A stretch of DNA of 64,000 bases. Source: Baylisascaris procyonis (lineage: Eukaryota; Nematoda; Chromadorea; Rhabditida; Ascarididae). The stretch spans positions 572,001 to 636,000 of the forward strand of contig JAZARR010000200.1 in assembly GCA_037389465.1 (NCBI GenBank), read 5' to 3'. Below the pieces are notes generated by a model. That model was not told the origin of the DNA. It made no database searches and saw only the letters and a list, made by a program, of their open reading frames with translations. How positions within the stretch are numbered: position 1 is the first letter of the stretch; every line of letters starts with the position of its first letter. Made by a program: the position numbers and the translations under genes. Below are positions 10,501 to 21,985 of the stretch, piece after piece.

Positions 10501-12683
10501 AACTTTGAAAGGTGCAAAATTCACCTATTCGCTGTCTTCATTTTTGATTATAAGCACCTTCATTTGGCTTGATTCGACACCAAATAGCGGTTTAATTTTG
10601 GACCGCCTGCGATGCGATTGAACGATTGAGTTAATTAATGGACGAGAAGTGAGGCTGTTAAACTGCGTTCAAGAGTTAGAGGTATGCGATCTAGTAGCTG
10701 TTCACATAGGAGATGTTTCGGTTTAACGCATTAGCATTTGAAGTTAAGTTGTTGATCTCAGATAAAGAGAGCTTAACTGAAAGTCCAAAATGGTCGGAAT
10801 TGTGAGTGGTGTGTGCCATATGCGTTTTCATCCTTTCTTGCATAATTGATAAATAAATGCTTTGTTGTCATAAATGTAAAGTTGTTCTTAGATCATTTCT
10901 TCGTTTCCATCATTATTCCGTATGAAAACTTTGTTGGAATTAATTTATCGAGATAGAATTTATAACGTACGGTGATATTTGGGACTTCATGTGTGCACAA
11001 TCGTATTCGAAACGGGTTGAAAACCAACGATTATCCTTTGGTAAAGGAAGGGAGATGGGGGGAGGGGTTGTAAAAGGATGGCGACGGTGACTCTGCCTTC
11101 TTTTTCATCCTTTTGTTTCTGTGCATTTGTATGTTGGCATAGTTATAAGCATGACCCACATAGCCTGCTTGGATCTTTGAATTTAATCTGAAATGGAGTG
11201 CACGGATTGTGTATAGCGTCTGTGGCTTGCTGTATGTGCAAATTTTGCCAACAATTCTTGGGATGTTTCAAGTAAGATGGGAATAAAAAATAAATAAGAA
11301 CTTTATAAGACTGCCGTAGTTTGTGTGGATGTCCTCTAGGTTCTTGCAATCTGTGGGGTGTGGCTAACGTTGTTATTCAGTCATTTTTTACATTCCCTTC
11401 TCCTGTGGGGCATACGTTGCAATGTAATCTAAATTTTGGCATTTGAACAGATTTGAGGGAATGTTTCACCCATTCCAGCTGAATAGATTTGAGGGAATGT
11501 TTCACCCATTCCAGCTGAATAGATTTGAGGGAATGTTTCACCCATTCCACCCAAATGAACCGAAATTGTGAATACGTCAATGATTATATATTTTATTTTC
11601 TTTAATTGCAAAGATGATATAATAGGCAGGTTAGGGAGTTTCTTGAATAAAATAGAGGACAGGTATGGATACCTCATATTAGATAACGAATGATATTTGA
11701 GAAAATTTTGGATGTGTAATTAGGCATTGTTGCATATAGAGGTGATGACAAGTTAAATGCAGGGAGGGGCAGATCAGTCGAAAATTTCCCCTCCGCGTGT
11801 GTGATGATTATTGTCGACGAGAAAGCGTTGAATTTAAGGAGAGCAAAGTGTGTTAAAGAAATAGAAGAGTGAACGCTAAACGAGGAGAAACCAACACAAC
11901 ATTTGTGTTGTGTTGGTTTATTGGGTACTATTCATTGATGTTGAGGTTTGTTTGATGGTGCTATGAGGTGAAGAAGGAAGGAGGGAGGGAAATTTGTTAA
12001 GACCATATATGTTTTATGTGAATTTTTGCATTGTTGCAGCGACGGGTCGTGCACGTTCGGAAAGGACGCTTGATGCGGCACACGGAGATACTCATACAGG
12101 TTTGTCATCTTTAACTGTTTTTCTCTTTCATATCGCATCACTCATTTCTTTCTGCTGTTTGCATTCTTTCGCATGACGTTACTCTTTGTTTGCGATTATT
12201 TCATTGTGGCATGATTTTGAGATTGTATGATGCATTTTTAAAAGGGAGACGGATAGGAGAGAGGAGGAATTCCTGAGTTTTTATTGGAAATCAAAAGTAC
12301 AACTCATATAGTTTAGTCAGTAGGAAATCAAGGAAATATAAATCAGCGATATTAGTGTTTTACACAGCAGTGTGGCCTATATTAGTGAAGTTGCGACTTC
12401 TATATCTTGCAGTGAATTCAACTGCCGCAGCACAGGATTTTGTTATTCATCCCTACAAGTGTGGTCCGTTCTTTTTTGCGTGACATAACATTCCTATGGC
12501 ATCCGTTGATATTTCATAGCCAAATTTTCTGGCTTAATTGCTAATGGGTAATAGGGGAGATGTTTGCTAATGGATTGCTCCAATTGCAGGAATTCAGTTG
12601 CAGGACAAGTGGCCAGTTTACAAACAAGGCTCGAAAGTGTGGCCGTGAAATGGACTATGGCGACGGATTTTATGATCAAAACT
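7544..12683 (+). CDS. three frame-consistent exons of an unidentified gene
   Basis: Exons 7544-7648, 12040-12099 and 12604-12683 each have an AG acceptor and GT donor and join in one open frame (phase 1, then phase 1, ending phase 0), about 81 residues. The first is Ser/Thr-rich (contains TTVSLGNMVDRSRLGCSPSS), the second basic and polar (TGRARSERTLDAAHGD). The third is helical with a heptad-like pattern (QVASLQTRLESVAVKW). Agreement of phases across three separate exons makes chance unlikely. Exons upstream of 7544 and downstream of 12683 were not found. A coding-like stretch at about 13263-13350 could continue it in phase 0 but has no convincing acceptor. The family is not recognised; no function is proposed. 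Confidence 0.5.
7718..7790 (+). repeat. imperfect TG/TCTG-rich low-complexity tract
   Basis: Alternating TGTG, TCTG and TCTC words, repeated in copy 2 at 38213-38285. Confidence 0.7.
11332..11368 (+). repeat. short dispersed repeat (second site 36720-36756; copy 2 41826-41862)
   Basis: About 37 bp shared with 36720-36756 with only a few differences (shared core TTCTTGCAATCTGTG, then GGTGTGGCTAAC). The second site is just left of the duplication junction, making it a candidate ancestral repeat. Its nature is unknown. Confidence 0.6.
11450..11548 (+). repeat. 36-bp tandem repeat, 2.75 copies
   Basis: Units start at 11450, 11486 and 11522 (last one partial). Each unit contains an internal palindrome: GGAATG and CATTCC around a 7-nt loop. 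The array is therefore three hairpins in a row. Because 36 is a multiple of 3, minus-strand ORFs run through it without implying a gene. Confidence 0.95.
11888..11919. repeat. perfect 13-bp inverted repeat, 6-nt loop
   Basis: AAACCAACACAAC, loop ATTTGT, then its exact reverse complement. Copy 2 is at 42382-42413. It could be a cruciform, an RNA hairpin or a transposon terminal hairpin; no CTRR Helitron terminus follows it. Confidence 0.9.
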
Positions 12684-15136
12684 GTAGGTCTTTTTGCAAA
12701 TTTGGGGAGGGTGGGTGGCGTGGAGGAAATTTGCCGTTATTGAGGGATATGGGAGAGGCGGGGATGAAGTAAAAAAATTTTGAGGTTATTTTTTTGCGAA
12801 GAATAAGAATGGGTAATAATAAGTGGTATCATCAAGAAATTGTTCTAGTTAGTGGTCAGAATTTGTTATAACGAATTCTTGTTTTATTTCGATTTTGGCA
12901 TCAGGCGTTTCACTAATTCATCCCACTCATCCCGTTTGGTGAATTTTGACAAATTTTTCGGTAACCGTTATGGTTAAGTTTTTCCTTCCTCGATTGGCTT
13001 TGATACCGTTCAATCAAGTCACAGTTTCCTTTGAACTTTAATATAGATGGGACTTGAATAGTGAAAGGGTTATGGTGACCGTTGAACAGGAATTGTACCT
13101 ATATCTCTCAGTTCGGTCTAATGTTAGTGCATGCCAATTTTTATCAGCTAATCAATTTTATCAATAATATGTCCAAATAAGACATTTTCATATGAATTGA
13201 GCTTTATTCGGATCGATTTCCTTGATTTAATGGCTAAGGTATCAAGGTGATGTATCAGCTGAGAGAAGTCTTGCGACATCGGAACGGCAGGTGCGAGTCG
13301 AACTGGCTTCGATGGTTCCGATGAAAAGAATCGCCATCCTGCACCATCCAAAAGTTGGTTTTTATAAGAGATTGTTTGCAGCATTCAGAATATATTCGTT
13401 ACAACTAATATTGAGGGTCCAAGAAATTGTCGGTGATTGGTTTTTTGAAGGGTTGAATTCGATGAGAAAGTGATCTGACGAGTTGCGCTCCTATTTTTTC
13501 TCCTCTATTTCATTACTTTTTTAATAAATATAACAAAAGGGGCTCTTTTTCCCAAATAGCATATACTATCTTTGTTTGTTTATTTTAATTATTTATCTAT
13601 TTATTTTAGCGTTCGGGAATGGTTTTTTTCGGGGGGGGGGGAACGTGTGATGGAAGGAATTTTTATCACTTTCCGTCCGAATTTTTTAAAAGTTAGATAT
13701 CCTCCGTCAATCCCTGTTCCCCTCGCCTTTGCATCGTCAGAATTCTCAGGGGAATATTTGTCAAAAATCCCTTCCCACTGACCTCTTTTTTCATTTATGA
13801 ACCTTTCTGAGGGAAAATATAATTACGAAGAATCTTGCATCTTTTTCTTTAAGAGTTTTCGCTTAGGTCAATGGTTTTCTGAGTGTTTTTTTTTTCTGCT
13901 AACAGGACCACTTTGCGCAAGGGAATATTGTTTCTACGCGCTCTTTTAAATCCCTCCTCCTCTCTCCCCTCACATGTGAAGGCCGAGTCATCCACAGTAC
14001 GTTTTTTAATGGCCGTCGTTCTGACTTTTTTCATTTATGGGCTGAAGTGATAGCAGCAAAATACTGAGTATTCATTTAAAGTTGTCAAAAACATTCGTCA
14101 CTTTTTTGCATTTTTCAATTTCCTCGTCGTTCGTTGATCCGTTGATACTGTTGTCGAGTCATCGTTAGAAAGCTATCAAATCTTTTTTTGTTCAAAAAAT
14201 TCGTCACGGAACGTTTGATGGCTAAATAAACAAGAGAGAAATGGAGGAAAGTAGGAGATTTTTCAATTTTTCTCTTGTTCCATCTCTTCTACCTCCAATT
14301 CCTGAACCGCCTTAAGTCTGGGATTTTTTAAGAGAAGAGTATGACCTTGATTATGTTCCTTTACATTTCAATTAGCTCATTATTCAAAGGAGTGTCACGG
14401 GCAAAGGAAGTTATTTTGCTAGTCTTTTTTCATTTGATGTTTACGAGAGCATGGTTCCGCAAACGAGTTGCTGTTTTGATTGATACTGTTTTTGAAGCAT
14501 TTTTTGAAGGAAGGGGGGAGGATGGTGCTATAAGAAGTTATTTCTCCGCTTCCTTTTCCCTCTTATCCCTTTTTAGAAAGGATGTGTCATGAGAAACATT
14601 CTTTTCTTCTTTCGTTAGATGTTCTGATATCGAGCTAAACCAGTGCTATAAAATTTGAAGGTAACTGTGGGATTGAATCGGCCGACTGAAATTGGAAATT
14701 GAAAAGCTTTCAAATGCGTAAGGGAAGGTTTATGCTACGTGAGTTTTAATTCGTATAGGATCACATTGAGTTGCTTAGTTTCATTGCTGCTCGTCTTGAA
14801 TGAAATCATTGCAAAGCATATTTTATACAAAATGCAGCAAGAATATTTACGCCGTAGGGTTCAGTTTGAAAAAAAAAATTCTTTTTAAAATATTTTAAAG
14901 GATTTTTTTCGTTCATAAAAACTTGAGTAACGTTAATGAAAAGGGAACAAATAAAATATAATTCATGAAAAAAAACTTCAATAATTATTCGTTTTTCAAG
15001 AAGTAAGGAGAAAGGAAGAGTATTCGTATATAAAAAATCCACTCACGAAGTATTGAAAATCAGTGGATTTGGAATAGTGATTGGATAGATGCGATGAATT
15101 TTCGCCAGTCTTCGTAAGGGTGATGTTTATTTTCAG
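12684..15136. other. no gene supported (copy 2: 43178-45631)
   Basis: Contains the poly-G tract at 13631-13641 and a stretch at 13230-13350 that reads as coding-like on the plus strand (SERQVRVELASMVPMKRIA) without a clear acceptor. A poly-T run near 13888 and short ORFs are also present. Nothing else was recognised. Confidence 0.35.
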
Positions 15137-15230
15137 AAGAGAAATGCGAGACATGCGACCAAGATGTGATGGGAAGCCATTGCGATGCATTCCAGACGAG
15201 GCGCTATGTGTGCTAATTGCGGCTAACTAA
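15137..15230 (+). pseudogene. LDL-receptor class A-like exon fragment, degenerate
   Basis: After the TTTTCAG acceptor ending at 15136, one frame reads RCDGKPLRCIPDEALC. This resembles the centre of an LDLa module (Cys spacing and the CIP motif), but the expected acidic calcium-binding end (DCxDxSDE) is gone and a TAA follows at 15228-15230. The neighbouring frame carries EKCETC, suggesting a frameshift. The EGF-type exons downstream on the same strand fit an LDLR/LRP-family source. The match is short, so the assignment is moderate. Confidence 0.4.
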
Positions 15231-16658
15231 TACGGATTGCGCAAGGAGAGTCCGCAGTAATGAACAGTTAGTTTTTTCTCTTTTTTTTTGGAGTAGATTG
15301 TACAAGTAGAGTTATTAATAAAGATTCAGCGAGCAACTTGGAATACATCCTTCTTCCAAGAGCTGTAATTGTTCTCTTGTGTTGGGTATTATCCTTCGGT
15401 ACGGTGTAGGAAACAGCACTGCGATCTTGCAAGGCAAGGAAAGATAAATGTTAGGACGTCAGTCTAAAGGAACTTTTTCTGTCACTTGCCTACAATGTAT
15501 GGAGTTCATAGTTCATTATGCTAGCAAAAATGGTGGATTTATTAACTGTTTCCCTTGTAAAAGGATGGAATTGAAAGAATTTTACTCTGAAGCAGTTTGG
15601 GAAATCCTTCCTTATTAAAGGGGAAATAAGGGAGTTGTACGTATATGATTGTTTGCATGTGTAGAACGCAAGCTTTTAGATGCTATAGCAAGTTGTGGGA
15701 ATCAATTTTAAGGGAGAAATCAGACATAAAAATTTAAGCATATAGGCGCATCCCTAATTTCAGAAATTGCGTAAAGATTTATGAGAGGTCCCATCATTGC
15801 GGTTGTAAAAATGCGAGCAGAATGGGTAGAGTGAGTTGATCTTGCCTACTGAACTCAGCTCATCGGAGTGAGGCTCTATTGGAGGTGCTACATTTGCGGT
15901 TAACAGGTGAGGAGTGTTTTAGTGTTATGAGAGTTGTGATCGCACGGGGAATTGCACGTTACCAATGGAATCCTGACTGATAGTTTTCTAAGTTGCATTG
16001 CGAAGCCTTTTACTCTTTTTGTCAGCCAATGCAGTAGACGCTCATCTTTCACAACAGTTTTAGGTAAGGTGTGGGCTGATGCAAAATTGCAAAGGTAGAG
16101 GTTTTTTTATACCCGAGGCGGTGGGAAATATTTGCGGATAAACTTAGCACTCAGAGTATAGCGTGACTCTTTAATTGATTGAATATAAGTCATGTGAGCA
16201 GGTGCTGTCAGCCCGCATGAGTTTGTGATAGTGATGTGAAGTGAATTGTTTTTAAATTATTGTAATTTTCCACGTGGGTTTCATCTCGAGGGACGAGTTT
16301 GTATCGGTGAGTGAGTGGATAATCTTAACGTATAATGCGATAAACAATCACAAGAGTTGTTTACGATTGGGGTCTTATTAAAAAATAGTTTCGGTATAAG
16401 TTTCAGGTTAAAAAAATATGAAAAATAAATATTAAAAATAGTTTTTTCAAATATGATTGTTGAGAACTTTTGGTACAAATTTTTCTCATTCGCAGTGAAA
16501 ACGTTTTGAGTTCAATGAGAAGGTAAATCATAGAGTGGAAAGGTTTATAATGGTTGTAACGAATTATTGGAATGAAGATTTTGATACTGAAAAAAGGTGG
16601 TGATTTTGGATCGTTAAGTGTGCAATAGTTGGTACTAAGAGAACGGTTTATTTCGTTT

Positions 16659-16695
16659 ATTTATCTATTTATTTATTTATTTATTTATTTTTTAT
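16659..16695 (+). repeat. (TTTA)n microsatellite
   Basis: Nearly pure TTTA tetramers just upstream of the EGF exon. Copy 2 is at about 47153-47189. Confidence 0.85.
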
Positions 16696-16776
16696 ATTTA
16701 ATTATTTCTTTTTGCGTTTCTAAGAGAAATTGATAGATTATGCAGATTTTAGCGAGTTTATTAAAGAATATTATAG

Positions 16777-16876
16777 ATATTGGTGAGTGCGCAACGATGG
16801 GCACATGCGCACAGAAGTGTGCACCTGGTGGGTACATCTGGGAGTGCTATGCCGGATATCGACTTACTGTGGAAGG
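16777..16876 (+). pseudogene. calcium-binding EGF exon with a lost cysteine
   Basis: Between an AG acceptor (16775-16776) and a GTAAGT donor, 100 bp encode a cbEGF-like module: IGEC, GTC, QKC, then PGGYIWECYAGYRL. The canonical pattern is GYxCxCxxGY. Here the fourth cysteine position is Trp (TGG, one base from TGC/TGT), so the disulfide set cannot form. The exon starts in phase 1, as is usual for EGF exons. No neighbouring EGF exon in matching phase was found. The source is likely an LDLR/LRP or other cbEGF protein. The splice sites show it came by DNA duplication and not from mRNA. Confidence 0.65.
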
Positions 16877-19449
16877 GTAAGTTCTTACTAAAGTTAGGGA
16901 AGGTGGTAGAAATAGGCTTCTGCTTTCCTGAAAAGACGAACGGAGGGTGGGGGGGGGGGTTAGTCGTACTTCACTCAAAATTAGCGGTTACATATTAAGA
17001 GTAAACTTTGGTGATTATATGCATTGTAACGTTGTCGAACGTTACTGTTATTACTTTATTGTTTTTGTGATCCTCGCTAGCTAGGGTCTGACTGAACTGT
17101 GTTTAACAAAGAGGTCTTATCTGATGTATTAATAGGAATGATGTCTGTGAGTGCGAAATATCCTCTTTCATCTTACTGAATTTATTTGTATCTTTTCGCT
17201 AGTAAGAAGTAAACTTTATGGGGGTTAATTGCGACTTATTGAAAAAAGTAAACTTTGAATTGCTAATCGGCTACAAAATTCATATTGGATATTTTATTGT
17301 TTTGTTTTGTAGGTAATCGAGTGATGGGTCGAAGATCTTATCAGGAAGAAATATGAGCGCTCATCACTGATTGCACTATTCATTCTGTCTCTTTCTAGCT
17401 CCTCTTCCTATATGCTGGGCTTTCATTGCTCAGACTATGCAAATGAGACGTTAAGCTATTGTTGGCGTGGTCGATCTTAGTGTGCCTCTCGTTTGTTGAG
17501 GGTTTTGCAGCTTTACTTTTGACTATTCGCCGGGTTCATCTCTTACTTGTATTGTTAAGTACTGTTTATCGTATATTGTGTACTAACTCACTTATGGCGA
17601 TCAATAAAAACTATAATTTTGAAGTGCCATGATGATGCAGTATTATGAATTCGCATTCCAAGTTTAATTTGATGATATGAATGGCATCCTGAAGAAATGC
17701 TTCAGCACATATCGGGCATTCATATCATCCATTTCATTAAACTAACATCTCACACTCTTCCACAACAAGTCTTCTTTTCATTTCGAATCGATCGATATTA
17801 GCATTATTTGAGTGTTAAGATGCGAATATTCGTTTTTGACCACGTTGTTCAAGGAAATGTTCGTGTAGTTTTGCTTGAATTGTTTGTGGTTTTAAAGAAG
17901 TGTGATTGCAAAGCGCTTTGCGGGTGGTTTTGTGTCTGCTTGTACGTGCGTTTGCTTGTCTGCCGGGAACTTTCAACTCGAGAATCAATGAACGCAGTTA
18001 TGAAATGGAAATTGTTGATATAATGGTGAGTTTACTATGAAACTTTTTTGCAGATCAATTTTGTACTTAGGTGTAATCATCATTTTAGACGCTAAAAATT
18101 GCTTTTACACATTTTTAAGGGTGGGAAGATTGCTTTTATTGCTTTTACATATTGCCTTTATAGACACACACATTCATGAGAACCTCTATATTTTGCGTTG
18201 TCAGCGCTATTGAGACATCCTCGAATGTTTTCCTCGGTGTATTTTTTTGCGTTATGGACATTTGTCTGTTTGTCCATCTATGGATTTCAGATGCGAGACC
18301 AGCTAGTCCTTCCAGGTAAAATTTGCATACCGTATTTCGGGGCTAATTTTGATCCCTGATTGAAAAATCAGCCCACTATTCCTTGAGTGCGCCATTTTAG
18401 CACTCTTTCGGTTATTTCATAGTTGGAGTTCGCGAATTCAAATTATTCTATGGTCCACTTTTTTTTCGTAAGCTGTTCACTAAATCTAAGCATACTTGGG
18501 AGGCCAATCATGGAAAGGATTTTTTCGCTGTCCTGAGCGTTTAGGGTTGTCGGTTTTTGTCCTTGTTGCGGAATCAGCCCTAGGAATGCTCAGGCCGACG
18601 CCTCATTCTATTATGGAACATTCGGAGCGTGATGATACCGAAATCATCGGGGATCGATTCAGGAAAGGGATTCATTTTGACTTCATTTTTGACTTCTCAG
18701 TGATGTTCATGTCGTTTCCAATGTTTCGAGAATGAATTATTGAAGGTGGTTTTTTCTAAAAACTATGAATTTTTTCATGCTGACATACCCGGTATATGTG
18801 ATAACGTCCTCATATGTGCTTCGGATTTTTACTTTCGCGAGAGACACTCTGTGCGAAGTTTTCCGGATTGTTTTCCACCTTTATTATTATTTTGGCTTGT
18901 TACAAAGGATATCGCATTGAATCCGATGGGGGCTGTTGTGTCTGCATCGCTTGAATGCCTACACCCTATTAGTTGGTACGCAGCTTTTGGTGTTTCGTGC
19001 TGCATGACAATGGTTTTGCTGCCGGCCTTATCACTGTAAGGTGAGCTTGTTTTTACCCATTTCGCTGATGAAATTTGTGTATGTATGTTTATCTAGAAGT
19101 ATTTATCTTACTTACTACTTTATATTCATATGTTTATCTTATTTATGTCACTTTTGGTATGTATTTCATTTCTATCATGATTTTTGGTATATTTCAGATT
19201 CATATTTCTTCGCTGTTAAAAATTTAAAGAGGGGGGCGGGGGGCAGGTAGCGTTTTTTAAGTCTTCGTGCCGTATTACTTTAAATGTTGGTTGTTTTCGC
19301 AACGAAAATTGCAATATGGTATCCTTCGCAAGCCATGCGACCAACCCTTAAAAGGTTGAAATCGAGCCAAGCCCTTGTACCCTCAAAAAATGTGAAGTGT
19401 GTATAAGGCAATAGTTTTTTCTTTAATTTTGCAGATCTAGCATAATCGT
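16877..19449. other. no gene supported (copy 2: 47371-49946)
   Basis: Holds the poly-G tract 16949-16959, the hairpin 17662-17742, and a possible micro-exon at about 18290-18314 (acceptor TTTCAG, open 8 codons, GTAAAA donor). Several open frames without acceptors occur at 18496-19039. A G-run mixed with C lies near 19229-19243. Plus-strand bases are visibly T- and G-biased. Confidence 0.35.
17662..17742 (+). ncRNA. candidate small-RNA hairpin (unproven)
   Basis: GATGATATGAATG (17671-17683) pairs perfectly with 17717-17729. Pairing resumes between 17662-17668 and the right end near 17736-17742 after a small bulge. The 33-nt terminal region has its own 6-bp stem (CTGAAG/CTTCAG). The size and shape would suit a pre-miRNA or a cruciform. 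There is no expression evidence. Copy 2 is at 48156-48236, identical. Confidence 0.35.
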
Positions 19450-20985
19450 TTGGAAAGTAGAGATTGCTGTGGTTTCGACGAATGCTTTTAGTTGTTGGCT
19501 TTTGGAGTTGGCTAAATTTGGTCTTCTTTTGGATAGGGGTCAGTTGTATAATTTTATTATTACTGCTAATGCTATTTTAATGAATTTTTAATGATTAAGC
19601 CTTCTGTGGTCGATAGTTTTGGTAATTGAATGTTACTTTTGATGTTGGTGGCTGCTGATATGAGGTTTCAACGTTTGAATTATTTGAGTTTTTACTTGTT
19701 GCCTACTGCTATGTTTTTGATTTTTGATGCTTTTTTTGTGGATATAGGTTATCGTACTAATTGGATTGTTCACCCTTCTTTGAGTACTATGCGATATCCT
19801 TGTAATAGGGTGGATATTGCTATTTTCAGTTTACATTATGCTGCTAATAGGTCTGTCTGTTAATTTTATGACCAGCACTAAGAATTAGCGTAGAAGTTCT
19901 CTCTTTGGAGTATATGAGTTTGCTTGTTTGAACTGTATTTTTGACTGCTTTTGTTGGTTTTTTCTTCACCTGTTTTGACGGGGCTATTACTACGTTGTTG
20001 ACTGATCGTAATCTTAATGCTTCTTTTTTTGATCCCAGCACTGATGGTAATCCTCCGATCTGTCAGCATTTGTTTTGATTTTTTGGTCATCTTGAGGTTT
20101 ATAGTTTGATTTTGCCTGCATTCGGTATTATTAGTCGGAGTAGGATGTATTTAACTGGTAAGAAAGAGGATTTTGGTTCTTTGGGTATAGCTTATGCTAT
20201 TTTGAGTATCGGTTTTTTCATTCGAGTTTTGATTGGTAGCGTTGTTTGAGCGCACCGTACTTTGGATATGGATTTGGATTCCCGGGCTTATTTAACTGCG
20301 GCCACTGTGGTTATCGCGGTTCCTATAGGTTTTTAGTTGGTTGGCTACGTTGTTGATGTAAAAGTGGTGTTTCAACGTTTGGTTTTGTGAGTTATGGGGT
20401 TTGTTTTTTGTTTGCTACTGGTGGGTTGACTTTAGTTATACTTTTTAATTCTAGTTTGGATATTTTGGATGATAATTATTATGTGGTCAGACATTTTCAT
20501 TATGTTGTTAATTTGGGGGCTGTTTTTGGTATTTTTACGGATGTGACTTTGTGGTGTTTTTGTCTATGATAAGATGATAATGAGGCGGGTTTTTGTTCTT
20601 ACATTTGTTGATTTTAATTTAACTTTTTTCTTTTGCATTTCGCTGGTATTATTGGTTACCATCGCAAATATTTGGATTATCCTGACATTTATTCCGTTTG
20701 AAATATTATGACTTATGGGTCTATGATTGGTATTTTTTCTTTCTTTTTATCTAATTATATTTGGAGCTTTTTTTATAGGTCATCATTTTTTTGTTTGATT
20801 ATAACGTGTGGAATAGAAGACCTGAATATAATCTCTTAGGGAGTATGTTTTTGGTCATAGATATTAGGCTGAGATTTCTTGTAGGTTTATAATTTTTAAG
20901 TTTTAGGGTCTCTATTATATTTTTAATATACTTAATTGTAGACTAAGGGGATAGTGGCCTTATGTTGAATAAGATAGGATAAGTT
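19450..20985 (+). pseudogene. cox1: nuclear mitochondrial insertion 1: cox1 and downstream flank
   Basis: About 1.5 kb of T-rich mitochondrial sequence. Segments match cytochrome c oxidase subunit 1 in order: [103 protein letters not shown]. In-frame TGA reads as Trp only with the mitochondrial code. The N-terminal part is missing. Small insertions near 20225, stops and frameshifts near 20335-20400, and a Gly-to-Asp change in the HD-type region show it cannot encode an oxidase. The sequence continues past the cox1 end into probable mt intergenic or tRNA sequence to about 20985. Edges are estimated by composition. Confidence 0.85.
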
Positions 20986-21114
20986 TAGTCTGTAAGGTTC
21001 AACGAGTTGCGTTCCAATACTATAGTATGCCAATATCATAACTTTGCAAAAATTGTTAGTCCATCGCAGTTTTATGCGAACATCTTGCAGCATAATATTA
21101 AAAGCTATGTAAAA

Positions 21115-21339
21115 CTAAATGTTTTTCAACATTCTACCTCCCGTGCTCGACACTGGGGCTTCCTCTTCGAATTTCGTTTGCCCATATGGGAGGTTTTCCC
21201 AGCCCTGTTCAAGGGCGAAAGGCTTTTTTCCAGCGAGGAATATGGTCCATTTCTTCGCATAGCGAAGAAACTCCCTTTTGAGGTCCTCTACGCATGCGAT
21301 CCTTCTGCGCAAGAATTGATCGCGAGTGACGGCGATCAA
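21115..21339 (-). other. GC-richer segment open on both strands, possible degraded coding or element remnant
   Basis: Minus strand: an open frame of about 75 codons, charged and helix-prone (ACVEDLKREFLRYAKKW). It is closed by a stop at the left and preceded by a stop just upstream, with no clear start. Plus strand over the same bases: a frame from ATG 21119 holds LDTGAS, the active-site signature of retroelement aspartic proteases, then a stop after about 47 codons. Only one can be meaningful and neither is proven. A perfect 9-bp palindrome (TTTCTTCGC, 3-nt loop) sits at about 21249-21270. Copy 2 is at 51612-51836. Confidence 0.25.
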
Positions 21340-21710
21340 TATAATCTCACGAGATGATTACGTGCACGCGTCCGCTGTTATCAGTGATATACAGTTAAGA
21401 GTTGATGCGGACTATTGGAGCTGAAGCTCGTTGTGCAGTTCCATACGATGTTAAGCTCTGTTTAAATGTAATGCTGTGTACACGTAAATGTCCCTCATTA
21501 CTTACAGCTAAATTCGCCACCAATTTTCGATAATTTTAAGGAAGAAATGTCATTTCCCAAAAATTTTATGAGAAAGGTTTGTTGAGGGGGGAGGGGGTAT
21601 CTCCATGTTGATTAGCTTGAACGGGCGCGGTTGGTGCGAAGGAGAGGCCGGTAGCCCAAGGGGAACGGTCTCTACATGAGTATCACTGAGCAAGAACGCT
21701 TGCCGTCGTG

Positions 21711-21768
21711 AGTGATCGCAGTATTATTGATCTTGACTAAGTGATCGCAGTATTACTGATCTTGACTA
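21711..21768 (+). repeat. 29-bp tandem repeat, two copies
   Basis: Units 21711-21739 and 21740-21768 differ at one base. They lie about 45 bp upstream of the TATA box at 21814 and could act as upstream promoter elements. Copy 2 is at 52208-52265. Confidence 0.9.
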
Positions 21769-21813
21769 TGATGTATAACGTTATATGGGCGCCAACATGG
21801 CAATAGGCACGCA

Positions 21814-21847
21814 TATATAAGCGCTGCCTTCTGCAGCAGTGCTCAGT
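21814..21847 (+). promoter_or_regulatory. TATA box plus initiator: core promoter or solo-LTR promoter
   Basis: TATATAA at 21814-21820 and TCAGT (initiator consensus) at 21843-21847. The initiator A is 31 nt from the TATA start, the standard distance. The segment is GC-richer than its surroundings and is followed by short tandem repeats. No ORF begins nearby, so an LTR of a deleted BEL/Pao-type retroelement is one reading and a non-coding transcript promoter another. Copy 2 is at 52311-52344. Confidence 0.4.
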
Positions 21848-21916
21848 GTTATTCGTGTTGAGGCGGGGTTCGGTGGAACAGAGACGTGATGAGCGGAATG
21901 GTGGCTTCGCTGTGAA

Positions 21917-21985
21917 TTTATAGTACGATATTCCAGTCGTTTATAGTACGACATTTGAGTCGTTTATAATACGATATTTCAGTCG
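21917..21985 (+). repeat. 23-bp tandem repeat, three copies
   Basis: Units at 21917, 21940 and 21963 share TTTATAGTACGA and end in AGTCG, with a few differences. They lie about 70 bp downstream of the predicted start site at 21845. Copy 2 is at 52414-52482. Confidence 0.9.

Larger units (their letters stand above)
7649..12039. other. long intron-like stretch, no gene supported (copy 2: 38144-42533)
   Basis: Contents: an imperfect TG/TCTG-rich tract at 7718-7790; a locally GC-richer patch at 9957-10070 with two open frames but no donor; a G-rich patch at 11050-11070; the 36-bp tandem repeat at 11450-11548; and the hairpin at 11888-11919. A possible small exon after the acceptor at 9329 is open for about 36 codons but has no partner. 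Confidence 0.4.

Noticed and set aside
11888..11930. Hairpin as a Helitron 3' end
   Set aside because: No CTRR terminus within the expected 10-12 nt after the hairpin, and no 5' TC end or Rep/helicase sequence found.
19450..20985. cox1 as a genuine mitochondrial contig piece
   Set aside because: Frameshifts, an insertion near 20225, a missing N-terminal part and nuclear-type flanks indicate a nuclear copy.
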